NCBI GenBank assembly: GCA_949317995.1
Contig: OX439050.1
Coordinates: 46,005,777 to 46,069,776 of the forward strand
DNA from: Acholoe squamosa
Lineage: Eukaryota; Annelida; Polychaeta; Phyllodocida; Polynoidae
DNA length: 64,000 bases
Direction: 5' to 3'
The position numbers and the translations under genes are program-made. The notes beneath the pieces are model-generated. The model worked only from the letters and a program-made list of their open reading frames with translations. It was not told where the DNA came from and ran no database searches. Positions 41,801 to 44,886 of this stretch are shown here, piece after piece (the stretch's first letter is position 1; the number at the start of each line of letters is the position of its first letter).

Positions 41801-43040
41801 TGGGGTAAGTATTGAACAAAAGGGGCCAAGGAACTTATATATGCCAACAATTTAATTTATCAGTAATTTTGTGCTCTAGACTTTATGCAGTCTTCAGCTA
41901 CAGGTTCTCACACCACTCGGGGATGCAAAAGGGTCACTTCTTGCAGAATTAACCTGGCCCTCCATGGAGACGAATGTTGACGCCGCCACAGTTCCCAGGG
42001 TGCCCGGCCAAACGGGGGTTTGGGGGTTCAAGGATATATGCCAGAACTCATCTGAATTTGAATTACATTCAGATGAGATCATCTGAAACTTATGGAAACT
42101 TCAATGAAAGATTATTATTCAGATGAGATCTCATCTGAAAACAGTCAGAAGTGTGTGACAGCATGGTCCCACCATGTCCCTGAGGAACTAAGGCGGCGTG
42201 AATGTTTGTCTCCAGTGTGACGTCATTCTACTTCCGGCCAGGTACAAATCCCAAGAAGAGACCCAGATGCCTCAGGGATTGCCTCCCATGCTGACCCCAC
42301 CTCGGAATGACCTAATTCCCTAGCTGGTTTGGGACCAGTCATGTTTACCTTGACCTATATCTGACAAGATTTTTATTCCTACGCCACAGTACTGGGGCTA
42401 TACTGAAAGTACTGCCGGCCAGCTATCCCACAGTCCCTCCAAGCTAGTGGTGGGATTAGCATAATCGAGCCGTTGGGGTTAGTGTGGATTACCTCCATAA
42501 AGCTATCTAAGGGAGTGGTCATTATTTATCAACAGGGGGGGGAGGGTGGGTTTGAGGGGGGGGCGTAAAATTTTCTGACCCCTCCCGAGGGGGGGGCTAA
42601 AAAAATTTTGACCCCTCTTGAGGGGGGGGCTAAAAAAATTCACCCTCTTTTTAGCAAAAAAGCCCGCGCGCTACTATAGATCAAAGAGGGGCGCGAAAAC
42701 TCTCTGCGCCTCCGGCGCGGGGGGGCGCAAAAAATTTTGACTGCCGTCGAGGGGGGGGCGTAAAAAATTTCCGCGCGTCTGCGTGAAAACCCACCACCCC
42801 CCCCCTGTTGATAAATAATGACCACTCCCTAAGTATAATAACACCAGTATATAATAAATAACAAAGTTTATATTAATGAACTCCCTCTGATGGGCAGAAT
42901 TGTCTGTTTAACACATGAATGATTAATCATTTCCAGTTGCCAATAAATGGATCAGAGAGAGAGGTCAGTTATTCCGACGTCCATGCGGTCCAACAATTTT
43001 TTCATCAGAAACTGAGAGTCAAGAGGCAGTAGGCCGATAG
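7706..43040 (+). CDS. P4HA: Prolyl 4-hydroxylase subunit alpha (collagen P4H), complete gene, 14 coding exons
   Basis: Encodes the catalytic alpha subunit that hydroxylates proline in X-Pro-Gly collagen repeats in the ER, using Fe(II), 2-oxoglutarate, O2 and ascorbate, in a tetramer with protein disulfide isomerase. Exons: 7706-7926, 10677-10825, 11261-11429, 11676-11820, 19778-19829, 23955-24103, 24578-24742, 25107-25171, 26620-26740, 27041-27094, 27673-27747, 28068-28136, 41708-41804, 42937-43040. All phases match; total 1635 nt, 544 residues, close to the family's usual 530-550. An N-terminal signal peptide is followed by the N-terminal dimerisation domain, a TPR-like peptide-binding domain (about 140-245) and the 2-oxoglutarate dioxygenase domain. 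Iron ligands are H425 and D427 (YEPHVDV) and H499 (TQHAG); K509 (GEKW) is the 2-oxoglutarate lysine. The start ATG has a good context (caagATGG). Intron 4 holds a broken copia element and intron 12 a 12.8 kb gypsy element. The intron 9 donor is GC instead of GT. Confidence 0.95.
8401..8591 (+). mobile_element. SINE, ACTC-tail family, copy in P4HA intron 1
   Basis: Full-length member: head gggcttccctagcccactta, a middle with gcactgacacattcctctgt, 3' end gaccttagctgtcgaaatgg and gcgttaaac, tail of CACT repeats. It is flanked by an approximate duplication cacttct (8391 and 8592). I cannot see a clear pol III B box, so the promoter origin is unknown. Confidence 0.85.
8748..9075. mobile_element. 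MITE, 'aggccaa...tttccagt' family, incomplete right end
   Basis: The left end (aggccaaaaaaatattttgt and tttccagttacatgg) matches the element at 43605-43925. The right side reaches ctagggtcggtcgggt and then stops short of the expected terminal arm, running directly into another repeat. It is non-coding. Confidence 0.65.
9214..9370. repeat. Foldback (inverted) repeat, copy 1
   Basis: The 30-bp arm at 9214-9243 (tttttccatcgtaagcgagt...) is inverted at 9341-9370 (...gtacgatggaaaaa) with about 27 of 30 positions matching. Both arms continue into AT-rich sequence shared with the foldback at 17096-17315, so this is a repeated family and not a chance hairpin. Confidence 0.65.
9569..9640 (+). mobile_element. 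tRNA-derived SINE head (fragment)
   Basis: The stretch has a tRNA-like A box (tggcgctatggctaagg, from 9570) and a good B box (ggggttcaattctc, 9611-9624) about 40 bases apart, the layout of an internal pol III promoter. No complete cloverleaf or acceptor stem was found, so it is read as the 5' head of a tRNA-related SINE or a tRNA pseudogene. Confidence 0.5.
10335..10440. repeat. (CT)n-rich microsatellite
   Basis: An interrupted CT/CTGT array in P4HA intron 1. Open frames across it (Arg-Glu repeats) are artefacts. Confidence 0.95.
10677..10825 (+). CDS. P4HA: P4HA exon 2
   Basis: Acceptor ctacag, donor gagg|gtaatt. It encodes LDKMRQDIDYHRDPQEALAS and the family's conserved RDW/SD segment. 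It enters completing a Gly codon and exits in phase 1. Confidence 0.92.
11261..11429 (+). CDS. P4HA: P4HA exon 3
   Basis: Acceptor acttag, donor gaag|gttagc. It encodes LNSLLRLQRTYNLSIEDLA, matching the strongly conserved ALLRLQ-TYNL region of P4H alpha subunits. Exits in phase 2. Confidence 0.92.
11676..11820 (+). CDS. P4HA: P4HA exon 4 (peptide-binding domain)
   Basis: Acceptor atctcag, donor agg|gtaggt. It encodes the TPR-like helices (DFFDIGTAALNKHLPTTALP ... YQIGQVYSR). Exits in phase 0. The following intron, about 8 kb, carries the broken copia element. Confidence 0.92.
12932..13204 (-). mobile_element. Leader and gag-start remnant of a second copia copy
   Basis: Directly outside the left LTR of the copia element lies the sequence normally found inside, next to the 5' LTR: the tcacaactttat-side junction and a second copy of the gag start (ggtggaagctgccatccttg on the + strand, 12937). 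Two copies of the family were therefore once joined or nested here. Only a fragment remains. Confidence 0.5.
13205..13429 (-). repeat. Copia 3' LTR
   Basis: A 225-bp repeat. On the + strand it begins tgtcacaaacttcttcaaat and ends gattctaaca, with TG...CA termini. It matches 18954-19179 with visible divergence. Confidence 0.85.
17096..17315. repeat. Foldback repeat, copy 2, inserted in the copia element
   Basis: The left arm (17096-17157, from ccattttcttcaaaataaat) is inverted at 17251-17315 (ending tttataagaaaatgg), about 62 bp with few mismatches and a loop of about 90 bases. It is related to the foldback at 9214-9370. It lies within the block of about 0.9 kb that interrupts the copia body. 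Confidence 0.7.
18954..19179 (-). repeat. Copia 5' LTR
   Basis: A 226-bp partner of 13205-13429. The gag start lies about 20 bases inside it, at 18933 on the minus strand. A primer-binding site of the usual initiator-Met type was not recognised. Confidence 0.85.
19778..19829 (+). CDS. P4HA: P4HA exon 5 (peptide-binding domain)
   Basis: Acceptor tttccag, donor ctag|gtaagt. This 52-nt exon encodes RSEFGKSKEYFEKAYNL, a TPR helix. It enters in phase 0 and exits in phase 1. Confidence 0.9.
21110..21300. repeat. Short degenerate tandem repeat (about 85-bp unit)
   Basis: Two to three units of the theme gtcatgatacatgaatacag, then ccctgggtttgctga, in P4HA intron 5. The theme resembles the catcatg/cattaatg repeats at 46.7-47.8 kb. 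Confidence 0.6.
21305..22275. repeat. Interrupted minisatellite, unit about 55 bp
   Basis: The unit theme is caataaccctttacaggcaa, then catgatgttttattagtcat. It occurs about six times at 21305-21640 and three to four times at 22060-22275. The two halves are separated by an unrelated insertion of about 0.4 kb. Confidence 0.7.
21650..22060. mobile_element. Degraded element with repeated 'tcgaattataggtgggg' motif
   Basis: It interrupts the surrounding minisatellite. The motif gggtcgaattataggnnggg occurs near 21660, 21930 and 22005, and the right end reads gcagggattttatggta. This resembles the termini of the 55932-56159 element (ccataaatcccc ... aagccg), so a shared superfamily is likely. A matching left terminus was not found. 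Confidence 0.45.
22288..23874. mobile_element. 1.6 kb inverted-repeat element
   Basis: The left end ggggctgtgtacaaatgaca(tcatgc) is an inverted copy, with one mismatch in 26 bp, of the right end gcatgacgtcatttgtacac(agcccc). Both ends are followed inward by G-rich blocks with catgacaagggggg. The interior has no long coding frame but contains a 44-bp minisatellite. It may be one non-autonomous element or two short ones in opposite orientation. Confidence 0.6.
23280..23470. repeat. Minisatellite, unit about 44 bp, about four copies
   Basis: The unit theme is catttacccccagacatcta, then cccccaaac and catttacccccatgga. It lies within the 22288-23874 element. Confidence 0.85.
23955..24103 (+). CDS. 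P4HA: P4HA exon 6
   Basis: Acceptor gttgcag, donor cacag|gtaagt. It encodes YQSLASLVEV and then YEALCRKDTPQ, which contains the first cysteine of the conserved disulfide pair (usually YE-LCRG in relatives). Confidence 0.93.
24578..24742 (+). CDS. P4HA: P4HA exon 7
   Basis: Acceptor tgtgtag, donor agag|gttagt, 55 whole codons. It encodes RRDVWCEYQ (second cysteine of the pair) and DPWVVVYHDVISDSESDYIK, the start of the dioxygenase domain (relatives have IIRFHDIISD). Confidence 0.94.
24766..24828. repeat. (TA)n microsatellite
   Basis: About 30 TA dinucleotides directly downstream of P4HA exon 7. Confidence 0.97.
24848..25077 (+). mobile_element. SINE, ACTC-tail family, diverged copy
   Basis: It retains gggcttccc, cctctttcctatcccctc, gggcactgacacat and cgctatgaaaatgacctcag in the family order, but is strongly diverged and lacks the tail. 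Confidence 0.6.
25107..25171 (+). CDS. P4HA: P4HA exon 8
   Basis: Acceptor tttccag, donor agt|gtaagt. It encodes LNRAVVGDPAKAYATEERVS, equivalent to the LSRATVHDP...RVSK region. Exits in phase 2. Confidence 0.92.
25401..25566 (+). mobile_element. SINE, ACTC-tail family, tail missing
   Basis: The head gggcttccctagcccactta runs through tgaccttagctatcgaaatg and ggtgttaaacat. The CTCACTCAC tail is absent. Confidence 0.8.
26620..26740 (+). CDS. P4HA: P4HA exon 9
   Basis: Acceptor tttcag. It encodes AWLWDQTGDMAVGQLSRRVE and ends at NSEPFQ. The only donor that keeps frame with exon 10 is CAG|gcatgt, a GC donor. The gtaaac four bases further on would shift the frame. Confidence 0.92.
26777..26935. 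repeat. (GA)n-rich microsatellite
   Basis: A GA array with GAGT interruptions filling about half of the 300-bp P4HA intron 9, starting 36 bases after the GC donor. Confidence 0.95.
27041..27094 (+). CDS. P4HA: P4HA exon 10 (iron ligands H425, D427)
   Basis: Acceptor gatctag, donor atgag|gtaaga, 18 codons. It encodes VVNYGMGGQYEPHVDVYE, including the His-x-Asp iron-binding pair. Confidence 0.96.
27155..27395. repeat. GACATG-rich dispersed repeat, copy 1
   Basis: Built from repeated phrases such as cttaaaatcgacacgtgaca and agtgacatg, ending ggggaccccccatcc. The same architecture occurs at 43205-43420 and 44117-44372. It is non-coding with no clear terminal repeats, and the family is unknown. 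Confidence 0.7.
27673..27747 (+). CDS. P4HA: P4HA exon 11
   Basis: Acceptor cttgcag, donor ttat|gtaagt, 25 codons. It encodes a variable loop, then GDRMATFMFY, equivalent to GNRIATWLFY in vertebrate P4HA. Confidence 0.93.
28068..28136 (+). CDS. P4HA: P4HA exon 12
   Basis: Acceptor gtttcag, donor gaag|gtaagt, 23 codons. It encodes LSDVQEGGATVFPLLNVYVP, equivalent to MSDV-AGGATVFP. The 13.6 kb intron that follows contains the gypsy element. Confidence 0.94.
28358..28794. mobile_element. MITE, 'cgcctcagtgcaac' family, carrying a SINE
   Basis: The left end ttcgcctcagtgcaacaggg (and ttgtaac) is inverted at the right end (acaaccttgttgcactgaga, then cg). It is flanked by the 8-bp duplication atgaggtc (28350-28357 and 28795-28802), which suggests a hAT-type element. 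A SINE is inserted inside. The gypsy element lies 20 bp to the right. Confidence 0.75.
28453..28635 (+). mobile_element. SINE, ACTC-tail family, with 11-bp target duplication
   Basis: Full length, 183 bp. It is flanked by ctttctatgaa at 28442-28452 and 28636-28646. The equivalent point of the sister MITE at 45534-45684 is uninterrupted, which confirms the insertion. Confidence 0.93.
28815..29178 (+). repeat. Gypsy 5' LTR
   Basis: 364 bp, from tgtaggggccgg to cgaaccattaca. It contains a TATA-like tatatatatta (about 28835), AATAAA at 29047-29052, and two hairpins: ggactggac/gtccagtcc (28995-29015) and cctacc/ggtagg (29055-29071), the latter just after the poly(A) signal. Confidence 0.97.
29180..29194 (+). 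promoter_or_regulatory. Primer-binding site, tRNA-His type
   Basis: tggtgccgtgaccag begins one base after the LTR. It is complementary to the 3' end of eukaryotic tRNA-His (CTGGTCACGGCA plus CCA) over 15 bases. The assignment rests on the known tRNA-His 3' sequence. Confidence 0.8.
29222..32281 (+). CDS. Gypsy gag polyprotein
   Basis: A frame of up to 1019 residues; the first ATG is at 29342. It has an N-terminal polar region, a long coiled coil (about residues 215-430, rich in E, K, A and L), a Gly/Ser/Thr/Gln-rich and proline-run linker, a capsid-like region (about 640-860, with YDGTRPWKEWFEDF and TQFVKGLRDRDEQ typical of the retrotransposon gag domain) and one CCHC zinc knuckle (CFRCQRMGHYSSEC, 975-988). 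It is about twice the usual gypsy gag length because of the coiled-coil half. Pol follows immediately in another frame, an arrangement the family handles by recoding or re-initiation. Confidence 0.93.
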   Translation: MAESLGKPEADPPSPGLEGFEEDDYTSQHLLLDWKPGQQQMFNQEGVRNIFSTPDLRDNATRDGIVKLYPATPQTGVPDTGLFRGVLRPPTLDLSDWSQVITSRRQLGPMVPTGSASGLGTPIAQSPMQRTATPQGSAPGGGTEVAPLMTSSDHDSDDGKTKRDAIVPDAKSKDKPSGTGPKSSERHHLGRSLDEGLSDSMFYPGGNRKSIYGRRMGPGYKNTQAYLKAKEQVELQAKRQHEQFMLAQSKIEEEAKSRIGKLRSVEQEAILKESDLKYRLSSVSHRLERKERDAQEKEKRLAELEIEEANKLRAIDKARAEEVAKARDVNKLQTELHAMEEKLKKLQLRKAETEAKMVSEQAEIRKETTEYNRSQKEKGEKYRLLKDTFKREAMIAQEERNRAVAENEKIRSEILAENAQLREEQRNLTTDVATLTINKSAMESYLQEQEETHAPPASRVTNPNSTFVKQGDPVSCSTPKNPQYNPFVNDNASRNVDQGGVYIRTQDKHGRTSRVRISEVPIVHNLDPDYTPREASDSSAETSGFHIHVDPSNDPGLGAGNDNTQPNPSNDGGQSTGNQPSDGGYQGAQGGGAASGATSYSGTSGTGPNQGSASYTNHGGTQWTYTQPPPPPPPGNSSFGGIGGNRTLNETKAIEWSKQQCTRLMYAPNSARRVAVIPKEYDGTRPWKEWFEDFIDVMNCNGWTPYEAKPHLVRCLKGGPGRMAVEQWRTWYGLVGSFEQLVETASGLLCNMVKEDPMVRFKKRTQKPNEAFRAYGMELHALLSKARPGTENQDWYMDDLITQFVKGLRDRDEQIAARDAWKEGITLHGIFNGIDMAVKKRAMLAGDIPNASGLVPLASVTQQSEVDTPSDDFELIDIEQEDGTFCSMQLRKNTSGRKYIPRKSFNKQRDSRPSSEVKSDPKAVDKAVKSIVSTDKVKTQSADMTKLLEDMCKKITDAIQANRQRPRVDRRTVKCFRCQRMGHYSSECTATKPVMAAFYEAEDDGVERENARDSTDVEN
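32281..36516 (+). CDS. Gypsy pol polyprotein (protease, RT, RNase H, integrase)
   Basis: A frame of 1411 residues. Parts: aspartic protease (FLVDTGASHSC, Asp at 141), reverse transcriptase (FCVDYRKLNG near 460; LVYLDDVVVFG with the YLDD site near 561), RNase H (FILDTDASNDAIGAALSQ near 711), integrase zinc domain (H-H near 960 with CPDCC near 1000) and integrase core (acidic residues near D1030 in AIDIIS, D1090 in HSDQG and E1127 in QVERFN). These are followed by a GPF motif and a very basic tail with RGRPRK. All expected domains are present in the Ty3/gypsy order. Confidence 0.97.
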   Translation: MGVVSTASDMAPSGNECQNATGCIPVEDFESITPGGRVAEGAHPCTSAGARDPSVDMCRSNHMEASGHTRGEEGWIKELIRVCGTRLPPSHPCLEFLRGLGLNLGDSGDFHQFTSNPSPLGGRRWYVPISVEGRVGEFLVDTGASHSCVSKRFFDSVAGSHENLKTGVNACTADGSSMRTFGRTFMPIHIGGKEFVLSPTIAEVSDDGILGLDFASLYGAVLDPRDGSMGIRSPYGLHVQCVLRQVSSVAAVVHTVKIPPGTTCDVLCGGSMAQRNEAGVYEPDTVYLSSIGLDSVDTLVANAAWSVLPITNRSGSVVYLRRGDSVGRMSSVEHVAKAKFNKPLNPVSQHPMDEEFQKLIDQSDLKNTDDKDCLARLLQKYEGAFGREGGPVGRSDKVLHTIDVGSEKPFKIPYRRLPLKKKLICEEQIQKQLDLGVIVPSSSPWSSPVCMTTKKDGTIRFCVDYRKLNGITKKNSYPLPRIDETLDSLGGNQWFCTLDLQSGYWQIPMHPKDKEKTAFSSHMGLFEYNVLPFGLCNAPATFEAMMESLLSDLLWKKCLVYLDDVVVFGKSFKECLANLQLVLDRILSNGLKLKPKKCNLFKKTITYLGRIITPNGVSADPEKLEAVENWEKPTSAKEVRSFLGFCSYYRDFIPNYSRVSFPMQCLAHWTPGRARDPFPWTSEQEESFNKIKDLFRNTPVLKYPTPEGHFILDTDASNDAIGAALSQVQEGVEVPIAFASNTLSKTQRNYCTTKRELLAVVVYTKKFKHFLWGSDFTLRTDHSSLRWLLNFKDAEGMIGRWLAHLSEFGLEHKQIEHRPGAKHINADALSRRPIRRCQNATCEDCGAHNAVVAGLVFNYTTPRIPWEEAVCSYLDWSPETIKKFQQSDPTTARIMEYLRSGIKPARPLVSLEDREARRLLAQWAELEIRDGILCRWKTTPTNGRLLQIVIPTPMRRDIMYYCHGHQTSGHFGKRRSIERLQRRYYWPGMRGDLLRWIATCPDCCKNKPGPGLGKQPLSQELFGVRFARIAIDIISGIKTTPRDNTCMMVVTDYYTKYTRVFPLPNHKAATCAEAFVKGWVLHLGVPLMMHSDQGREFESELWQEMCHYLAICKTRTNPYRPQSDGQVERFNRTLIQVLKPLVNTHQDDWDEQCEFVVHAYNNTVHSSTNCTPNMLVFGEDIIMPADLVYGVVGIDPEAPCTVLFVESLRDRFKQAYEAVRKELLKSAKWQKVGYDTNAKRIRFNVGDKVLRYYEPLDKLKLVTPWEGPFKIVRVISESTVMIEDCLTGRKWKTNVGKLRPWKGREEAEREFGYKPPVSVPSGPSVVVPRKRPRGRPRKTPGDEVIVKKKTKARKRPNLKKWKKVSLSEGITYGKGPALTKRDPEKAVRKAGKNKMLTEGVRRSPRLRSAVT
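36513..36884 (-). CDS. Antisense open frame in the gypsy pol-ORF3 spacer
   Basis: A 123-codon frame on the minus strand fills much of the 0.5 kb spacer between pol and ORF3 and overlaps the end of pol. The translation is Arg/Pro/Ser-rich with no recognised motif. Some gypsy elements carry antisense genes, but GC-rich spacer sequence can also give a chance frame. It is weakly supported. Confidence 0.2.
   Translation of the reverse strand: MASNHHESALVMTSMTSDLSSREIPPWLSGDLVPRFPATPAAPPRELDPNQHSTRHVRRGLLPECYRLELSGVYNASKRMYRLIRPPLTGYSHPGRARSTSLAVERMLPAYGGQHAAARCVLS
37015..40542 (+). CDS. Gypsy third ORF: zinc-finger-like, coiled-coil protein of unknown function
   Basis: A frame of up to 1175 residues (first ATG at 37036), in the position where env sits in some relatives. 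I see no signal peptide or membrane segment, so it does not look like an envelope protein. Parts: an N-terminal segment with a short polyproline run, a conserved-looking globular patch (about 85-190, with PGFRTQIRRLAHVDRQEG), acidic Ser/Glu stretches alternating with Lys/Arg/Thr/Pro-rich disordered segments, a cysteine/histidine cluster like paired C2H2 fingers (about 575-645: CPFESC...H...H and C...C...H...H), an RG-rich segment (about 865-895: ARGRGRGG, GGGRGRGG), a coiled coil (about 985-1055) and a Pro/Ala repeat near the C-terminus. It may be a nucleic-acid-binding or gag-like accessory protein; the function is unknown. Confidence 0.8.
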   Translation: MEVEPGAMAQGTIDAARQTANIPLEQDEDPKVPSRVEESMDSSTEEAARTLTAMAEATDRERMPPPPPPRPERPSTTDASGSKVDVLDIPMYPPGFRTQIRRLAHVDRQEGIVYTSWGTYIPMHASMFGCGPMAVEQGVPEPIPDELKTMVMDSCSDELADNMPVSWLRNYLKLAENMATNENLARAVLISAGIIQKATELRESESDMDTDSTVTLSSVETDRVKRLTRKPAPKGPLTESDLEAEDVRIAVERSTTETDPAADIPEAPGEISEEDISRQQAAVEAKRIELAKQQKELTAARRAHRKQQAQRKTEISSDSDSPVSGRRSPRTGDRSRRESDSSPEVPAQPTKVVRRKKKNGAKASPVEPTPPTKPRGKGKPKTPAPTTTTTTVATSVTASSAASTSGAKTKSPTKAPTGTTTSSRAGRRGADIYTDSEESESDPELPESAKSDLESVTTWEEMTTDVPKDDNQKWMWKNAAEGFKERTPRCFADCAYDTVHYMCPSAVNKDGDSDDEEWMKSGPSDTPVGKFYLIWIDQLKSKLGSIYSYEARTKVQWAMTQWGPTGNRRRCPFESCQLSLTGEKMFETKPRFARHIVEFHMHHKPVMMCVLGDRPSKHCDGSFSTHRRRDMALHLQKAHGIGLEKTRKRAIKCFSELLANWSALSIKEVKEQAFETGFCSWKSGNLLTYFQTNSSSTKFGMPSEVHLKVKKWRGDDKREKAKARSKGPNGGTVTTTASKRTRADRSVSPSGGKDQPRPANPADRRESGQQVSALEMPGNQARRSGSQATASATPATSTPAPAEQRPGEASGGQDDGGELFAPPSGYSTWWAGEGSSGKRPTYSEYAAKFPSMGPAGPESQVLTPLGRAKARGRGRGGLESTRGSPGGGRGRGGITVEGPSAPPTGTPPVSVEAPAPPPVIVPPTGPRVPLMELISGTLSGLQDPNTFVDHRDVRTVQIQNELMEEWQALHRQKSVDYWRVMTEATVNLVYEIQRREEDKIRELERKKVEEALESCRRKQKEAEKLKEFHEAENSRYIHRFKEADLKFFLAFGKHLEEWDGLPSSLIFVPEIPPDAPPAPATPPVLATPPVPAAPPIPAALLLPPPTWNRAVPTATVAAPASEAMDSPSAVMRALSLGSETPSEASAALSTSSCSSSAPSASVEPAEKMDTDPEDL
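40543..41288. other. Gypsy 3' untranslated interior
   Basis: AT-rich sequence between ORF3 and the polypurine tract. I see no coding frame here. Confidence 0.6.
41289..41298 (+). promoter_or_regulatory. Gypsy polypurine tract
   Basis: gtgggggtgg immediately precedes the 3' LTR. It is a short G-rich tract in the expected position for plus-strand priming, interrupted by T. Confidence 0.55.
41299..41662 (+). repeat. Gypsy 3' LTR
   Basis: 364 bp, identical by eye to 28815-29178, followed by the duplicated target caag. Confidence 0.97.
41708..41804 (+). CDS. P4HA: P4HA exon 13 (H499 and K509)
   Basis: Acceptor tttttcag, donor tggg|gtaagt. It encodes AFWYNIHRNGSLDLRTQHAG and CPVLVGEKW, with the third iron ligand and the 2-oxoglutarate-binding lysine. 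Exits in phase 1. Confidence 0.96.
41966..42213. repeat. Inverted-repeat element with internal palindromes (P4HA intron 13)
   Basis: The arms ggagacgaatgttgacgccg(cc) at 41966-41987 and ggcggcgtgaatgtttgtct(cc) at 42192-42213 are inverted copies and extend inward with weaker matching. Between them sit attcagatgaga/tcatctgaat pairs, including a perfect 22-bp palindrome at 42118-42139 centred on AGATCT. Confidence 0.7.
42511..42829. mobile_element. MITE, 'gggagtggtca' family, copy 2, with TAA target duplication
   Basis: 319 bp with inverted ends gggagtggtcattatttatc and gataaataatgaccactccc (about 35 bp or more) flanked by TAA on both sides (42508-42510 and 42830-42832). The interior is G-rich and palindromic as in the 4872 copy. 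It lies in P4HA intron 13, about 105 bp before exon 14. Confidence 0.85.
42937..43040 (+). CDS. P4HA: P4HA exon 14 (C-terminus)
   Basis: Acceptor atttccag. It encodes VANKWIRERGQLFRRPCGPT, matching the family's conserved C-terminal NKW-HERGQEFRRPC, then a short divergent tail and TAG at 43038-43040. Confidence 0.95.
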
Positions 43041-43084
43041 CAGTGTGATAAGTGAATGGAGTGATATAACATATATTCTTACAG

Positions 43085-43165
43085 ATTTGTACCTAAATGC
43101 TTTAGCTGCACAAAGTGGACTGCCAGAGCCAATATACCCAAATACAGTTTGTTCCATTGTATCAG
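43085..43165 (+). CDS. Candidate alternative 3' exon of P4HA
   Basis: An 81-nt stretch between a good acceptor (ttcttacag) and donor (tcag|gtaatt), open in two frames. The phase 1-1 frame reads LYLNALAAQSGLPEPIYPNT. It lies 45 bp after the P4HA stop and could join exon 13 in phase, but would skip the conserved RRPC end. It may be an untranslated or alternative exon, or chance. Confidence 0.2.
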
Positions 43166-43204
43166 GTAATTTAGATTCAGCTGTTTATAAGTGGTCTATT
43201 AACA

Positions 43205-43420
43205 TGTGAAAGGCATGGCTCTAGACCCCTCAAATTTACATGGCGACATGAGCATTTTTTGGCCTAGTGACATGTGACATGGCCACTTCCTTAAAATCGA
43301 CACAGTGACATGGCAATTTCTTAAAATCGACATGGTGACATGGCAATTTCTTACAATCGACATGGGGACATGGCAATTTCTTAAAATCGACATGGGGACC
43401 CCCATCAAGGGCCCCAAAGG
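43205..43420. repeat. GACATG-rich dispersed repeat, copy 2
   Basis: Three to four tandem phrases of ttcttaaaatcgacatggtg(acatggcaa), ending catggggacccccatc. Same family as 27155-27395. Confidence 0.7.
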
Positions 43421-43604
43421 CTGATGTTGCATTAATGCATCATACTCATTGGTCGCCATGAGGCGTAATTCATGCAGTCTTGGCGAGTTAATTTCCAGGC
43501 CTACATTCATGCAGCATAGCCATCCTATGGGGTTCATATACTCCCGGTCGGTTGACATGATGCACCAATGTAGTGCTGGCAAGCAGACTCGCAAGCACTT
43601 CATT

Positions 43605-43925
43605 AGGCCAAGAAAAAATAAAGTTGTGTTTCCAGTAACATGACTTGAAGTGGTAGGGTCGGTAGGTCGGATTTTTTTTTTAATGTTAGGGCACATATCA
43701 ATGGATGTATCAAATTCTTTGATTTCATTGTAAAATAATGATGGGAAAATGATAACTGTGAGAGAGAAGAACACGAAAAGGGTACAGGAAAAAGTCCTCA
43801 AAAAGTAATGAACAAATTCTTTAAAATGTGAAAAAATGAGACAAAATTCTTCCAAATCATAAAAAAAGTTTTTCTAGGGTCGGTCGGGTTACTGGAAACA
43901 AACCTGTTTTTTTTTTATTTGGCCT
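43605..43925. mobile_element. MITE, 'aggccaa...tttccagtaac' family, complete
   Basis: 321 bp. The left end aggccaagaaaaaataaagt, then tttccagtaac, is inverted at the right end gttactggaaacaaacctgt ... tttggcct. Inside, agggtcggtaggtcgg and agggtcggtcggg lie next to the arms. Non-coding. Confidence 0.75.
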
Positions 43926-44116
43926 TCATCATGACGACCAACGGGCATGACTCATTCCTGTTTTAGCGGCTCTTGTGGGGTAATGTATAGTTATGGTACA
44001 TATTCTGAGGAAATTATTTGACATGTACATAAAACACATTCCTCTTGTTTGAATCTCTTCATGCAAGAATGGGTTCATGAAATGATTTACTGTACCGGTA
44101 GTAGGCAACTTCCATA

Positions 44117-44372
44117 ATGGGTCTAGACCCCTAAATTCGACAGGGTGACATGGCCGTTTCTTAAAATCGACATGTGACATGGAGCTTAGTGACAAGGACA
44201 TGGAGAATGAAAAAGTTAGTGACATGAGACATTACCTTTCCTTAAAATCGACATGTGACATGGAGTTTAGTGACAGAGACATGGGGAAATAGAAATTTAG
44301 TGACATGTGACATGGCCTTTTCTTAAAATCGACATGTGACATGGGGACCCCCCATCTAGACCCCCTCCATAC
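44117..44372. repeat. GACATG-rich dispersed repeat, copy 3
   Basis: Starts tctagacccctaaattcgac and ends catggggaccccccatctag, with repeated cttaaaatcgacatgtgaca between. Same family as 27155-27395 and 43205-43420. Confidence 0.7.
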
Positions 44373-44645
44373 ACATCCCTAAAAGGTCCTATCAATTTGA
44401 ATAATATACTGAATAGGGAGGAATACCTAAAGACCGCTAACTGGTACCTACTTTAGTGTACCGCTGTTATGTTCTTGTCTCTTCTAACAGCCTACCTCTA
44501 GCTATAATACCAAGTGTGTCTTCTAGCCTTAAAAGATTCCCCTGCTCTAGCTTCTAGACGGCAGTCTGATAAGAATATACAATACCAGTCTTATAGCTGT
44601 TCCCAGCTTCTAAACTCTATACCACCTCACACTGTTGACAAATGG

Positions 44646-44689
44646 TAAATCCTCACATATAAGGAGCAGCTTATATGCAAGGATTTACA
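44646..44689. repeat. Hairpin with 18-bp arms
   Basis: gtaaatcctcacatataa and ttatatgcaaggatttac are inverted with 16 of 18 matching, separated by 8 bases. It would lie in the P4HA 3' UTR if that reaches the poly(A) signals at 46.65 kb. Confidence 0.6.
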
Positions 44690-44813
44690 GCCTTGTGTGT
44701 GAAGCTGGTTTTACAGCTAAGCTGTAATTCATAGAACTTAACTACCCGGTACCTCTTTTGAGACTTTACGACCTATCAATAAACATGACTCTTGTGCATT
44801 CCTTCACAAAGTG

Positions 44814-44881
<68 letters not shown>
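44814..44881. repeat. (TA)n microsatellite
   Basis: About 33 TA dinucleotides. Confidence 0.97.
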
Positions 44882-44886
<5 letters not shown>

